Positions 42,500 through 51,195 of a DNA stretch of 64,000 nucleotides are shown here, one piece after another. The notes beneath the pieces were generated by a model, which was not told the DNA's origin, did not search any database, and saw only the letters and a program-made list of their open reading frames with translations. Both the position numbers and the translations under genes were made by a program. The DNA is from an uncultured Clostridia bacterium (lineage in GTDB: Bacteria; Bacillota; Clostridia; Lachnospirales; Lachnospiraceae). Position 1 is the first letter of the stretch. Every line of letters begins with the position of its first letter. The stretch covers positions 38,206 through 102,205 of the forward strand of contig CANDNA010000008.1 in assembly GCA_947385955.1 (NCBI GenBank), in the 5' to 3' direction.

Positions 42500-43756
42500 T
42501 TATTCATCATCCAGCTCCAGATCCAGGTCATCATCCTCTCTGTATAACGATTCATCAAAACTCTCTTTTTCGTTTCCGGAATCTTTGTCTTTCTTTTTAC
42601 GATTCCGCTTCTTATATAATAAATATACAATTGCCAGGCCGACCAACACAGCCGCAGCCAGCCAAGCATATTTTATATGTGATGCACCAGAATCCTGTAC
42701 AAAAATACGTACCGGAATCATAACATCGCTTCCATCTGCCTGGATAATCTCATGGGACGTTTCAAATACCAGGGATTCATCCTCATAACATGTGATATAC
42801 AAAAGCTCATATGTATCATACGGTTCCGTCAATGTTTTGGAATAATTGTTTGCTTCATTCAGCTCCATCTCAATTGCATAATTGTCTCCTGCATAAGCCA
42901 CATATACACTCCCGCTTATATCTGCGGCTTCAGCATTTGCAATTTCAAACACCATTTTCTGAGTTTTACTCTCAGTCTCATCCTCCTTGTCCGTTTCAAT
43001 CTCTTTGAGTGAATCCTCTGTTTCCTCCGGAAGCAAAACCTGTTCAATATCGCCTTCATCTTCAGGCAAATCTGTCCCCTCTTCCATTACAATATCCAAC
43101 AGGTAATTTTCTGAAGCTGCATTCCTTAAATCAAAGGAATATTGCGCAACAGCATAAAATCCATCCGATGTACTTACCACTTCTTTTGTATAGATATCTT
43201 TCATAATCTGTATCACTGTCTGATAGCCATTTTCCGCATTTAAATCTGCGATTATCAGATTGCCTTTTGTCCCGCTGTATTTTACATTGATATCTGATCC
43301 GTCAAAATCTTCTGTTTTAAAGTCTGCCCTTACGAGAAGATTCAATAACCCCTCATCTTCATGCCCGGCACCGTTATCTGTATTTACGGTAACCGGCAGC
43401 CAATATGTATGTTCCGGATCTGTCTCTTCTGTCGTAAAAGCTGCCACACAATCTGCCGTATATCCCTGCGCCGTACTGTTATGTTTTAATGTATACAAAT
43501 CCCTGGGAACAGTGATAACAGTCATATACCCATGCTCATAATCCAGTACAATATCCACTTCATTATCTTTCCTGTTTTTTCCTTCGTATTTAAGGCTGAC
43601 AGGCTCTACAAAATCCTCCGGTACGGTCGCCTTAACCTGAATTTTAATTTCAGGCTCTTCTCTGTATACTTCCTCTGCATATACCGGAAGAAGCTGCATA
43701 CCCGCCAAGGCTGCAATCAATATCCCTGAAAAACATATTTTTCTTAAAACTGTCAT
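42500..43756 (-). CDS. Secreted membrane-anchored protein of the conjugation cluster
   Basis: A 418-residue protein with a signal peptide (KICFSGILIAALAGMQLLPV, cleavage near AEE), an extracellular part with three related beta-rich units (each with a VDIVLDYEHGYMTVI-like, LIIADLNAENGYQTVI-like or YAIEMELNEANNYSKTL-like stretch followed by D-x-Y), an acidic linker, a membrane helix (YAWLAAAVLVGLAIVYLLY) and a basic then acidic cytosolic tail. It lies directly after the NlpC/P60 gene, and similar proteins occur at this place in CTn-type elements. It may be part of the mating channel on the outer face. Confidence 0.78.
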   Translation of the reverse strand: MTVLRKICFSGILIAALAGMQLLPVYAEEVYREEPEIKIQVKATVPEDFVEPVSLKYEGKNRKDNEVDIVLDYEHGYMTVITVPRDLYTLKHNSTAQGYTADCVAAFTTEETDPEHTYWLPVTVNTDNGAGHEDEGLLNLLVRADFKTEDFDGSDINVKYSGTKGNLIIADLNAENGYQTVIQIMKDIYTKEVVSTSDGFYAVAQYSFDLRNAASENYLLDIVMEEGTDLPEDEGDIEQVLLPEETEDSLKEIETDKEDETESKTQKMVFEIANAEAADISGSVYVAYAGDNYAIEMELNEANNYSKTLTEPYDTYELLYITCYEDESLVFETSHEIIQADGSDVMIPVRIFVQDSGASHIKYAWLAAAVLVGLAIVYLLYKKRNRKKKDKDSGNEKESFDESLYREDDDLDLELDDE

Positions 43757-43768
43757 CTTCTCCTCCTG

Positions 43769-46063
43769 TTATTCATCCACCCATCTTCTGATACAGGTAA
43801 TTGTTGAATAGGTAGCACTGCTTACTTTAATCCCGCCTGCCGGATACGGCTTTGAATTGCTGGCATGGACAATCTGCCCGCCGCCAAGATACAATGCCAC
43901 ATGATGCACAGGCTGTCCATAAAAAATAAGATCTCCCGGCCTGGCTTCATTCAGACTTGGAACCAACTTCCCTGTTTTTGACTGCTCCGCAGAAGTTCTG
44001 GGAATGCCGGTCACACCAAAGTTTTCATAAACAGCCTTGACAAAGCCAGAACAATCCACTCCATTTGTCAGACTGTTGCCGCCCCATACATAGGGATTTC
44101 CAACATACTGTAATGAAAACTCTGTTACCTCGGTTAACTCAATATCTCCAATATCGATCAGATCCGCCAGCACATCGTCGCTTGTATTGCTGCCGCCAAA
44201 AAAATCAAAATAATCCGTTAAGCTGAAGCCTTTGCTTGCCACTTCATAATCGTTTTCTTCCTGCACCTGCCTGGAAAATTCGGCTACCATAGAATGATAT
44301 ATTTCCAACTGTTCTTCATCAAAGCCAAGAAACTGTAACAATTCGTTTTCCGTCCTTAACCTGAAACCCAGCCGCCATTCACCATATTCATGCTTATGCC
44401 GGTACTCTCCATCAGTATCTTCCTCCTCTCTGCACTTATCTTCTTTAAATCTCTGATCTGCGCCTGTAATCAATGATTCCTCTTTTGGATTCAGATATGC
44501 CAGGCATTCCTGCATAAAAATCCGGATCTCCTCTGCATCCTGCGATGCCAGGCCATCCCCGGATTCCCCAATCAGGGAAATATCACCAAATTTTGCATAC
44601 GCTGCAGCATATACAATCAATGCCCTTTTATCCACAAAAGTCTGATATCCATCAGATACATATTGTATGAGCACTGTATCATTATTGTTATAATCGCATT
44701 CTGTATAACAGTTTGTTTCTATAAATTCTTCCTTATATTCTTCTACCCACTGCAGATAGTCTGTTAAATAATCGTTACACAAATCTGCCGTAGCTTCCAT
44801 TGCATCCTGATCCAGATAAGGCTCCAAAGCAGATGTCATAACCATAGAAACTGCTGCAGCTATGAAAATAATAATTGCTACTATGAGCACTGCCGGCAGA
44901 CCTATTGAAATAAGACTTTTTATGACAAACAGAATGATCTTAATTGCAGCATGAGCAATCGCCTTTGCCGCTTGGGCAGTCATTTTTGCCGTCTGCTCCA
45001 TTGCCTGTTTTATCATGACTGTTTTTTGCTTTGATCTGGCAAAAGCTACTGCCCACCTTTTTGCTTTCAATATTGCTTTTACTGTATTGTCAGCACCCCG
45101 TATTGCTGCTCTTCCGGTTTTATAAATATTTTTACCTGTATTCCAGGTTCCCCTTACCGTCCGGCCGGGCGCCCGTACTATGTTGCTTACTCCATGTTTT
45201 AATGCCTTTGCCCCCTCCAGTGTCTTTTGGGGAGACTCAATAAAAAGTTTTACCGCATCATTTCCCAAATCCTCCTGCTTATCCAGTTCCTCTGTTAATT
45301 TCTGCTTTCCGGATTCTGCTGCGTCTTTCACAGTCCCCTTAATCAGGTTTCCTGCATAATGTTTCGTATTTCCTTTTATCCTTCCGGCCAAAGTCTGCTT
45401 TGCTTTTTCCTTTTTCAGCTTTTTCTCATACTTTTTTTCTGACATCTTTTTTTGTCTGGACAAAGAAAACAACTGTTTATGCGTAATATAAATCTTTTTA
45501 CGTACAGCATCCCTTTCCACAATGCGATACCCATTAATATAACGATCCGCCCGCAACACCATCATGCGAAAATGCAATGTCTTTATCTGCATACTCTTTT
45601 TTTCTATCTTCAGATCAATCTGGCCTATCAGCCTTTGGCATCGCTCTTTCCTGCCTGCTTCAACATAATTCTGCATTGCCTTTTCCAATGCCTTTTTCTG
45701 CTCCGTCAAATGATGCAGATTCTTTTCGAGCCTGACAGATTCACTCTTCTTCAGGGCAAGCATCCGGGACTTTTTATCTTCTGATACAACTTCCCTTACA
45801 GCTTTCATTCTGCTTTGCTTTTTTCTTTTTCCCCACACTGCCCTGTAGGTTTCCATCATTCCGATTTTTACTCTCCTGATGGTTTTCCTGAATTTTTTCC
45901 GCTTAACAGGAAAAGCAACAGTTACCGCGTTTCTGTTCTTCAGCTCTTTGGCAAATTCTTTCCCTTTATTATGTCTTTTCAGAGTATCGCTGAAAGAACG
46001 CCGTGTCTGTATATCATGGATTCCAGCCAGATTCAGATCTGTATTTTTTCTTCCTGCTTCCAC
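43769..46063 (-). CDS. NlpC/P60 cell-wall hydrolase of the conjugation machinery
   Basis: A 764-residue protein from GTG 46063 with GGGG nine bases ahead. The N-terminal 350 residues are very basic and helical, followed by a membrane segment (ISIGLPAVLIVAIIIFIAA, about 385-410), a middle domain in the position of the lysozyme-like part of CwlT proteins, and a C-terminal NlpC/P60 domain at about 645-764 with Cys in NGVDCSGFV, His in PVHHVALYLG and IVHASN. It would open the peptidoglycan for the transfer channel, as VirB1-type proteins do. Palindrome copy 5 lies 24 bases above the start. Confidence 0.88.
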   Translation of the reverse strand: MEAGRKNTDLNLAGIHDIQTRRSFSDTLKRHNKGKEFAKELKNRNAVTVAFPVKRKKFRKTIRRVKIGMMETYRAVWGKRKKQSRMKAVREVVSEDKKSRMLALKKSESVRLEKNLHHLTEQKKALEKAMQNYVEAGRKERCQRLIGQIDLKIEKKSMQIKTLHFRMMVLRADRYINGYRIVERDAVRKKIYITHKQLFSLSRQKKMSEKKYEKKLKKEKAKQTLAGRIKGNTKHYAGNLIKGTVKDAAESGKQKLTEELDKQEDLGNDAVKLFIESPQKTLEGAKALKHGVSNIVRAPGRTVRGTWNTGKNIYKTGRAAIRGADNTVKAILKAKRWAVAFARSKQKTVMIKQAMEQTAKMTAQAAKAIAHAAIKIILFVIKSLISIGLPAVLIVAIIIFIAAAVSMVMTSALEPYLDQDAMEATADLCNDYLTDYLQWVEEYKEEFIETNCYTECDYNNNDTVLIQYVSDGYQTFVDKRALIVYAAAYAKFGDISLIGESGDGLASQDAEEIRIFMQECLAYLNPKEESLITGADQRFKEDKCREEEDTDGEYRHKHEYGEWRLGFRLRTENELLQFLGFDEEQLEIYHSMVAEFSRQVQEENDYEVASKGFSLTDYFDFFGGSNTSDDVLADLIDIGDIELTEVTEFSLQYVGNPYVWGGNSLTNGVDCSGFVKAVYENFGVTGIPRTSAEQSKTGKLVPSLNEARPGDLIFYGQPVHHVALYLGGGQIVHASNSKPYPAGGIKVSSATYSTITCIRRWVDE

Positions 46064-46086
46064 TTTGTAAATCCCCTTTGTAAATG

Positions 46087-46103
46087 ATGTCCGCGGCGAA
46101 CAG
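46087..46103. promoter_or_regulatory. Palindrome copy 5 (two mismatches), before the NlpC/P60 gene
   Basis: ATGTCCGCGGCGAACAG, 15 of 17 positions kept. It lies in the 44-base gap between virB4 and the NlpC/P60 gene, above the ribosome binding site. Confidence 0.68.
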
Positions 46104-46107
46104 AAGT

Positions 46108-48624
46108 TTAAAATCTTCCGTTTTCTATCATCGTCCTTTCCTGCGGGTCTGTAGTCATTGCCTTATATAATTCTGTATCTTTCGGAAATTCATCCACAAA
46201 CGGAATGAAATATTTCCCGGCTTTTATAAGGCCGGTCCCCTTTTCCGTATTCTCAAAATACTCTCTCTGATCGTCTGATAAATTATAAAGGACCTGCAAT
46301 GCCTCACAGTCCTGGGGCGACTGGTTCAAAATTTTCACAAATTCAGCATTGGCCAACATTTCTGACGCTTCCTTATCAGCAAGCACAGAAGTAACATTCT
46401 GCGTAATGCCCGTCGCACTGCCGCCCAGCTTCCGGATACGTTTATACACATCCAGAAAAAACATCTTGGATTTCTTTTTACGAAGCATAACCGTAAATTC
46501 ATCCGAAATGAGAGCCGTCAGAATCCCTTTCTTCTTGTTTTCAATTACTTTGTTCCAAACTGCATCTGTCATAATAAGCTGCCCCATGCTGGCCAGACTT
46601 TCACCAAGATTGCTGATATCATACACAATGAATCGGTTCTTCACATCCACATTGGTCCTGTGGGCAAATGCAGAAAGACTGTCTCTGGAAAACAGAGTAA
46701 AGGCTTTGGCCACGTTTATCTCCTCCTCCAGTTCTGCCTCCTGGTCAAATACCTCCTGCAAATCCAAAAAAGTAGGAGTATATCCGGCATCATAATTATG
46801 CTCAATAAATACCTTGTATACGATGCCGACACATCTTCCGATAAAAGCCCTCTGAACAGCACTGATTCCAACCAGATCATCCTTTATCGCTTCTTCACAT
46901 AACGAGATGATGAAATCGGTCTTTTTAATAAGCGGGTCTGCCCGCTTCCCCTCCTCCTCAATACCATAATCTATATCCATGTCCATCGGATTGATATGCT
47001 GCCTGCTTGTTTCCGATATTTCAATCACTTCCCCGCCCATTAAACGCGCAAACGGTGCATATTCTCCATCCGGATCAATTACCATAATGTTGGCATCAGA
47101 ACTGAGTAAAAGCCCGGCTATTTCTTCTTTGCAGGCAAATGACTTGCCTGATCCGCTTGTCCCAATGATAAAGCCATTTGCATTCATAAGCCTCCATCTG
47201 TTGATAAAGATCAGATTATTGGAAACTCTGTTAAGGCCATAATAAGCGCCGCCGACATGAAATATTTCCTGAGAAAGAAACGGCATAAACGCCGCCACCA
47301 TATTGGTAATGCAGGTACGCTTATCTTTCAGCAGATTATAACCAAGCGGAAGCGACTGCTGCAGCACCTTCTCCTGCTCCATCTGTGCAACCCTGAGCTG
47401 ACACAATTTTGAAGCCAGTATCCTGCGTAAGGTTCTTGCATCTTCTTCCAGATTTTCATATGTATCTGCAAAATGAACCACTGTAAGCGTTGCATAAAAC
47501 ATTTTCTCATTTCTGGACTGAAGGGAATCCATCAATTTGTCTGCATCCGATTTTTCCTCTGAAAGATTATAGTCAACCAGCTCCGGATCAAAGCCTTCCT
47601 TGAATGCACTCTTATGCTTCTTAATCATCATGGAATGAATGGCCAGCCTTTTGTTCCTGACCAGCTCAATTGCCGCATCCTGGGATTCCGGAATTAAGGC
47701 AAGTGTTATGATACAGTCAAACTGCTGATCCGCAATGATGTTAAGAATCTGATCCGTAAGCATCGCCGGATATTTGCTCACATAATGTCCCCTGCCAAAC
47801 CGCTTTCCCGAAATAAATGTCCTTCCGTTCCTGTCCTGATCCGGCTTAAAATCAAACGCATCCGGAACTACCATATCACTTAAATCAATTCCCTGCTTTT
47901 TTAGCTCCAGATAATCCATTTTCTCCGGTACAAACTCACCTGTTTTCTCTGCATTCAGAATATTATGGATGACTTTTCCTCTTTCCAATGTGGTAAGCCT
48001 CTTTATCGATGTTCCTATTTTATTGAAAGAAGATACCAGTGAAGCCTCCCACTTTTTAAAATCCCTGAATGCCTGTTCGATACTGTCCGCATTCAGACAC
48101 AATGTCAGATACCGGTTTCTTTCAATGTAGCTTTGTCCCTCCATGATTTTACGATCCATCAACTTATTCCATTCACACCTGATATAATCAAATGGATCAT
48201 TCTTCATTGCATAGTGTATTTCTCTTTTTAATGTCTCTATATCCTTTTTCTGGCTGATTATCGTTAAAAGGACCCCACAGTCATTGGAAAACGCATTGAG
48301 CATATCTTTCCATTTTCCAAACTTCATTTCTGCTGTCTGCGGATCCAATGTATTGTAATTCATATCTTCAAAAGAAAATGTAACACTGTATGGATTTCCT
48401 TTGTATAAATCCGGTTGTTTCCTGCCTCTGATACCTTTGGCTTTTGTTTCTTTTTTCTCCAGTTCAAACACACCATTTTTATAATCCCTGAAAGGAATCG
48501 TCTGCTGCGCTGATAAAACATTCCCTTTTCCCCTCAGCTTCTTTATCTCTGCAATTTCCCGCTCCAGAGCCGCTTCTTCTGAACTGGGTATATCACGTTT
48601 CGTCATCCTGTTTTTTGTTCCCAT
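46108..48624 (-). CDS. virB4: VirB4/TraE-family conjugation ATPase
   Basis: An 838-residue VirB4-like ATPase. Walker A is GTSGSGKSFACKEE near 490, Walker B NIMVIDPDGEYAPF, with further motifs ISDEFTVMLRKKKSKMFF and GITQNV. The N-terminal 430 residues include the usual lead-in (RERYLTLCLNADSIE-like, TTLERGKVIHNILN). It drives pilus or channel assembly on the inner face of the membrane, with PrgI and the VirB6-like protein encoded beside it. Start 48624 is five bases after the PrgI stop. Confidence 0.94.
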   Translation of the reverse strand: MGTKNRMTKRDIPSSEEAALEREIAEIKKLRGKGNVLSAQQTIPFRDYKNGVFELEKKETKAKGIRGRKQPDLYKGNPYSVTFSFEDMNYNTLDPQTAEMKFGKWKDMLNAFSNDCGVLLTIISQKKDIETLKREIHYAMKNDPFDYIRCEWNKLMDRKIMEGQSYIERNRYLTLCLNADSIEQAFRDFKKWEASLVSSFNKIGTSIKRLTTLERGKVIHNILNAEKTGEFVPEKMDYLELKKQGIDLSDMVVPDAFDFKPDQDRNGRTFISGKRFGRGHYVSKYPAMLTDQILNIIADQQFDCIITLALIPESQDAAIELVRNKRLAIHSMMIKKHKSAFKEGFDPELVDYNLSEEKSDADKLMDSLQSRNEKMFYATLTVVHFADTYENLEEDARTLRRILASKLCQLRVAQMEQEKVLQQSLPLGYNLLKDKRTCITNMVAAFMPFLSQEIFHVGGAYYGLNRVSNNLIFINRWRLMNANGFIIGTSGSGKSFACKEEIAGLLLSSDANIMVIDPDGEYAPFARLMGGEVIEISETSRQHINPMDMDIDYGIEEEGKRADPLIKKTDFIISLCEEAIKDDLVGISAVQRAFIGRCVGIVYKVFIEHNYDAGYTPTFLDLQEVFDQEAELEEEINVAKAFTLFSRDSLSAFAHRTNVDVKNRFIVYDISNLGESLASMGQLIMTDAVWNKVIENKKKGILTALISDEFTVMLRKKKSKMFFLDVYKRIRKLGGSATGITQNVTSVLADKEASEMLANAEFVKILNQSPQDCEALQVLYNLSDDQREYFENTEKGTGLIKAGKYFIPFVDEFPKDTELYKAMTTDPQERTMIENGRF

Positions 48625-48628
48625 CCGA

Positions 48629-49012
48629 TTATCTTTCCACCCTTTTTCTTCTGATTGCTTCCAGCCTGTCCGATTTCATCCGGTACAGCTTTTCAATTTC
48701 CTTTTCCATCTCTGTTTCAAAGCGGCAGATTCTTTTCTGATTTATCAGGAATCTGTAATGCATCATAATTTTTACATATTCCTCAAAATACAAGCCATTT
48801 TTCTTATACCATCCCATCAGGCCGCTTAATAACCCGACAATCAGTATGAGCCAGTCACAAATTTCCTTCCCTATGACCGGCTTCATATACATATATACAG
48901 GCACGCACAGGAACGTGCCTGCCAGTATACATACAAGCTGTCTTTTTGTCAGATTTGCAATAAACTTTTCCTCCACGTTTTTGATCTCTTTGATAAAAGT
49001 TACCTCAAACAT
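48629..49012 (-). CDS. PrgI family membrane protein
   Basis: A 127-residue protein from ATG 49012 behind GGAGG (a longer frame begins at 49093). It has the PrgI pattern: MFEVTFIKEIKNVEEKFIAN, two membrane helices (LVCILAGTFLCVPVYMYM and DWLILIVGLLSGLMGW), then KKNGLYFEEYVKIMM and a basic tail. PrgI proteins are VirB3-like parts of Gram-positive type IV secretion, always next to virB4 as here. Confidence 0.9.
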   Translation of the reverse strand: MFEVTFIKEIKNVEEKFIANLTKRQLVCILAGTFLCVPVYMYMKPVIGKEICDWLILIVGLLSGLMGWYKKNGLYFEEYVKIMMHYRFLINQKRICRFETEMEKEIEKLYRMKSDRLEAIRRKRVER

Positions 49013-49041
49013 TCCATCCTCCTTTCCACCGGGAGCCTGCG

Positions 49042-49968
49042 TTATGCAACTCCCAGGATTTCTTTCGCCCATCTGCCTGAACTGACAACACACACAGCCA
49101 ATATCACAAGAGAAAGTAAGGAAGGCACAATACCGGTTCCCAGTCCGAGCACATTACTCAATACTTCACTTTTCGTATAACTGAAAATCGCAAATGCGAT
49201 AAATATAAACGCCCCCTGCAGGCATACTGCAAAATAAGCCAGGAAGAATCTCTTGGTGATATCCCTTGTTTCACTCCAGATCACAAATGCAAGCGGAAGC
49301 GGTGCCATCACTGTCATTATGGCCATCTGTATCACACGGCATATGCAGATAACAAAAATAATTATTCCGATCACCACCAGCACAACACAGAATAATGCCG
49401 TTCCCAGATAATCAAAAATCCAAAAAATATGTTCCCATACTCCCGTAACAGGATCCGTAAGAGGTTGTACCAGATCGGTCAGAATCAGTTCCTGCACCTC
49501 ATTCCCCAGCGACAGATGTGCTCCGCCTGCCAATTCTTTACCGGATTCATACATAGCTGCCAGAATATCCGGATAGGTATCAAATATCACCTTCAGAACG
49601 ATAAATTCTGCTGCAATCCTGACGCCGTCTTCCCAACGGAAATCGTCCCCTTTACGATTTAATTCTGTCATCAACTGGATCACAATAAATATTGCCATCA
49701 ATCCCTGTGCCAGCGTGCTGACAGAATCATTCACAGCCGCCAGACTGCTGTGGGACTGATAAACCTCCGGTGACAATTCCAGAACCCCATCTATGGATGA
49801 ATAAATCCGGGACGCAATCTGTGCAGGTCCCTGTAATACACTTTTCTTCAGCCACCGACTTTCCGGATCCTGATTTTCTATCTGTTCCCCAAAGTCCCTG
49901 TCTGCCCCGCATCCGGTTACAGACGCCATAATAAGCAAAAGAAGGAGCAGTAAAATTATCTTTTTCAT
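49042..49968 (-). CDS. VirB6/TrbL-like channel membrane protein with lipobox
   Basis: A 308-residue protein starting with a signal peptide with a lipobox-like end (LLIMASVTGC). Five or six membrane helices follow (for instance LAQGLMAIFIVIQLMTEL, ALFCVVLVVIGIIIFVICIC, IVPSLLSLVILAVCVV) with the VirB6-type motif MTVMAPLPLAFVIW. It should form the polytopic inner channel of the secretion system. It lies between the pilin-like genes and prgI. Confidence 0.85.
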   Translation of the reverse strand: MKKIILLLLLLLIMASVTGCGADRDFGEQIENQDPESRWLKKSVLQGPAQIASRIYSSIDGVLELSPEVYQSHSSLAAVNDSVSTLAQGLMAIFIVIQLMTELNRKGDDFRWEDGVRIAAEFIVLKVIFDTYPDILAAMYESGKELAGGAHLSLGNEVQELILTDLVQPLTDPVTGVWEHIFWIFDYLGTALFCVVLVVIGIIIFVICICRVIQMAIMTVMAPLPLAFVIWSETRDITKRFFLAYFAVCLQGAFIFIAFAIFSYTKSEVLSNVLGLGTGIVPSLLSLVILAVCVVSSGRWAKEILGVA

Positions 49969-49984
49969 TCTTTCCTCGCTTTTT

Positions 49985-50332
49985 CTATGCCGAAAGCATC
50001 GGGAATAACTGGGTGGCTACTGCAATGACGATTGCACCGGCAATCATAAAACGGCCGGCTCTTGTTTTCTGCGCTGCATCTTCAGACTGTTGGGCAATAG
50101 CAAATTCAATACCGCCAAATACAAGTAAAACAAGGCCGATTCTTGTCATCCACGGCTGAATGGTATCCATCGTACTATTCCAGGCGGTATCCGCATCAGA
50201 CGCCCATACAGTCATCGGGAGCGTGGCGGCCATACCCAGTACCATAACCTTCCATTTCAGAAAATTTACCACTCTGGTAATTCCTTTCAGAATATGTCTG
50301 CTTCTTCCTTTTCCATTTGTTTTTCTCTTCAT
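49985..50332 (-). CDS. VirB2/TrbC-like pilin protein, copy 1
   Basis: A 115-residue protein with a basic start, a long hydrophobic signal (KVMVLGMAATLPMTVWASDA) and two helices (RIGLVLLVFGGIEFAIAQQ and GRFMIAGAIVIAVATQLFP). It is a close relative of the next gene: both carry LLVFGxIEFA and AGAIxIAV. The layout is that of VirB2-type pilins. First of four related small genes read toward the VirB6-like gene. Confidence 0.78.
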   Translation of the reverse strand: MKRKTNGKGRSRHILKGITRVVNFLKWKVMVLGMAATLPMTVWASDADTAWNSTMDTIQPWMTRIGLVLLVFGGIEFAIAQQSEDAAQKTRAGRFMIAGAIVIAVATQLFPMLSA

Positions 50333-50350
50333 GGTTTTCCTCCTGTGCTT

Positions 50351-50671
50351 TCAATATAACAAATATGGTTTCATGGATGTGACAACTGCTATGGTAATCG
50401 CTCCTGCAGCCATCAAACGTAATGCCCGGCTTTTCTGTAATGCATCCTCCATCTGCATGGAAACAGCAAATTCGATTGCACCAAATACCAGCAAGAGCAT
50501 TCCCAGTTTTAAAAATAACGGGAAAATTGCTTCTATCAATACATTCCATGTTCCGTTAAGATCCGCATGTACAATGAGCGGTGTTGTTGCATACGATACT
50601 ACCGCCATTGCTATGTAAAATCTGATCCTGAATTTTGTTTTTGCCAGTTTTTCTCTTATTTTTTTACGCAT
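50351..50671 (-). CDS. VirB2/TrbC-like pilin protein, copy 2
   Basis: A 106-residue paralogue of the preceding one: signal sequence (IAMAVVSYATTPLIVHADL), then LKLGMLLLVFGAIEFAVSMQ and LMAAGAITIAVVTSMKPY. It overlaps the copy 3 gene by eight bases. Confidence 0.78.
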   Translation of the reverse strand: MRKKIREKLAKTKFRIRFYIAMAVVSYATTPLIVHADLNGTWNVLIEAIFPLFLKLGMLLLVFGAIEFAVSMQMEDALQKSRALRLMAAGAITIAVVTSMKPYLLY

Positions 50672-50918
50672 ATATTCTTTTTATCACGATCCAGACTGCT
50701 GCTATAACAGCTCCTGCAACTGCCTTTTCCAGTCCCCTGGTAATCCCGTATGCCCCATCTGAAGCATATCCGTAAAACATTTCCATCAGGCCCATCAAAA
50801 GCAGGAGAAAAGTAAGTCTTGGAATCCACGGTTCAAATTTCACATAAATCGGATACCACCTGGCGGAAGCTCCTTCCCATACAATCGCAGCAACCGCAAT
50901 TCTAAACATAAGCTGCAT
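50664..50918 (-). CDS. Maff2/VirB2-like small membrane protein, copy 3
   Basis: An 84-residue membrane protein without a clear cleaved signal. The pattern PRLTFLLLLMGLMEMFYGYA then DGAYGITRGLEKAVAGAVIA resembles the Maff2-type small proteins of Clostridia ICEs and copy 4. It overlaps both neighbouring genes. Confidence 0.72.
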   Translation of the reverse strand: MQLMFRIAVAAIVWEGASARWYPIYVKFEPWIPRLTFLLLLMGLMEMFYGYASDGAYGITRGLEKAVAGAVIAAVWIVIKRIYA

Positions 50919-51195
50919 ATAAAATTCCTCCTGAAATCATATAAACCACTCCCCTTACAATCCCATATGCTCCATCCTTTCCATATCCCTCTGCTATTTT
51001 GACTGCGCCCATTATGATTAAAAAAGCAGAAATCCTTTTTACCCAGGGCAACAGATTCATATACTCTTTTGTCCAGCCATCGGGCAGACAGTCGCGTATA
51101 GGGGAAGCCCGTACACATAATGGAACAGAAACCATTTCCAGTGCCAGTATGATCTGTAGTATCCGGTTCTTTACCCATTTCTCCATCTTTCTCAT
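50902..51195 (-). CDS. Maff2/VirB2-like small membrane protein, copy 4
   Basis: A 97-residue protein with a signal-like start (ILQIILALEMVSVPLCVRAS) and KRISAFLIIMGAVKIAEGYG then DGAYGIVRGVVYMISGGILY. It shares DGAYGIxRG with copy 3. Its start overlaps the end of virD4, so the four genes are translated as one run behind it. Confidence 0.72.
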   Translation of the reverse strand: MRKMEKWVKNRILQIILALEMVSVPLCVRASPIRDCLPDGWTKEYMNLLPWVKRISAFLIIMGAVKIAEGYGKDGAYGIVRGVVYMISGGILYAAYV

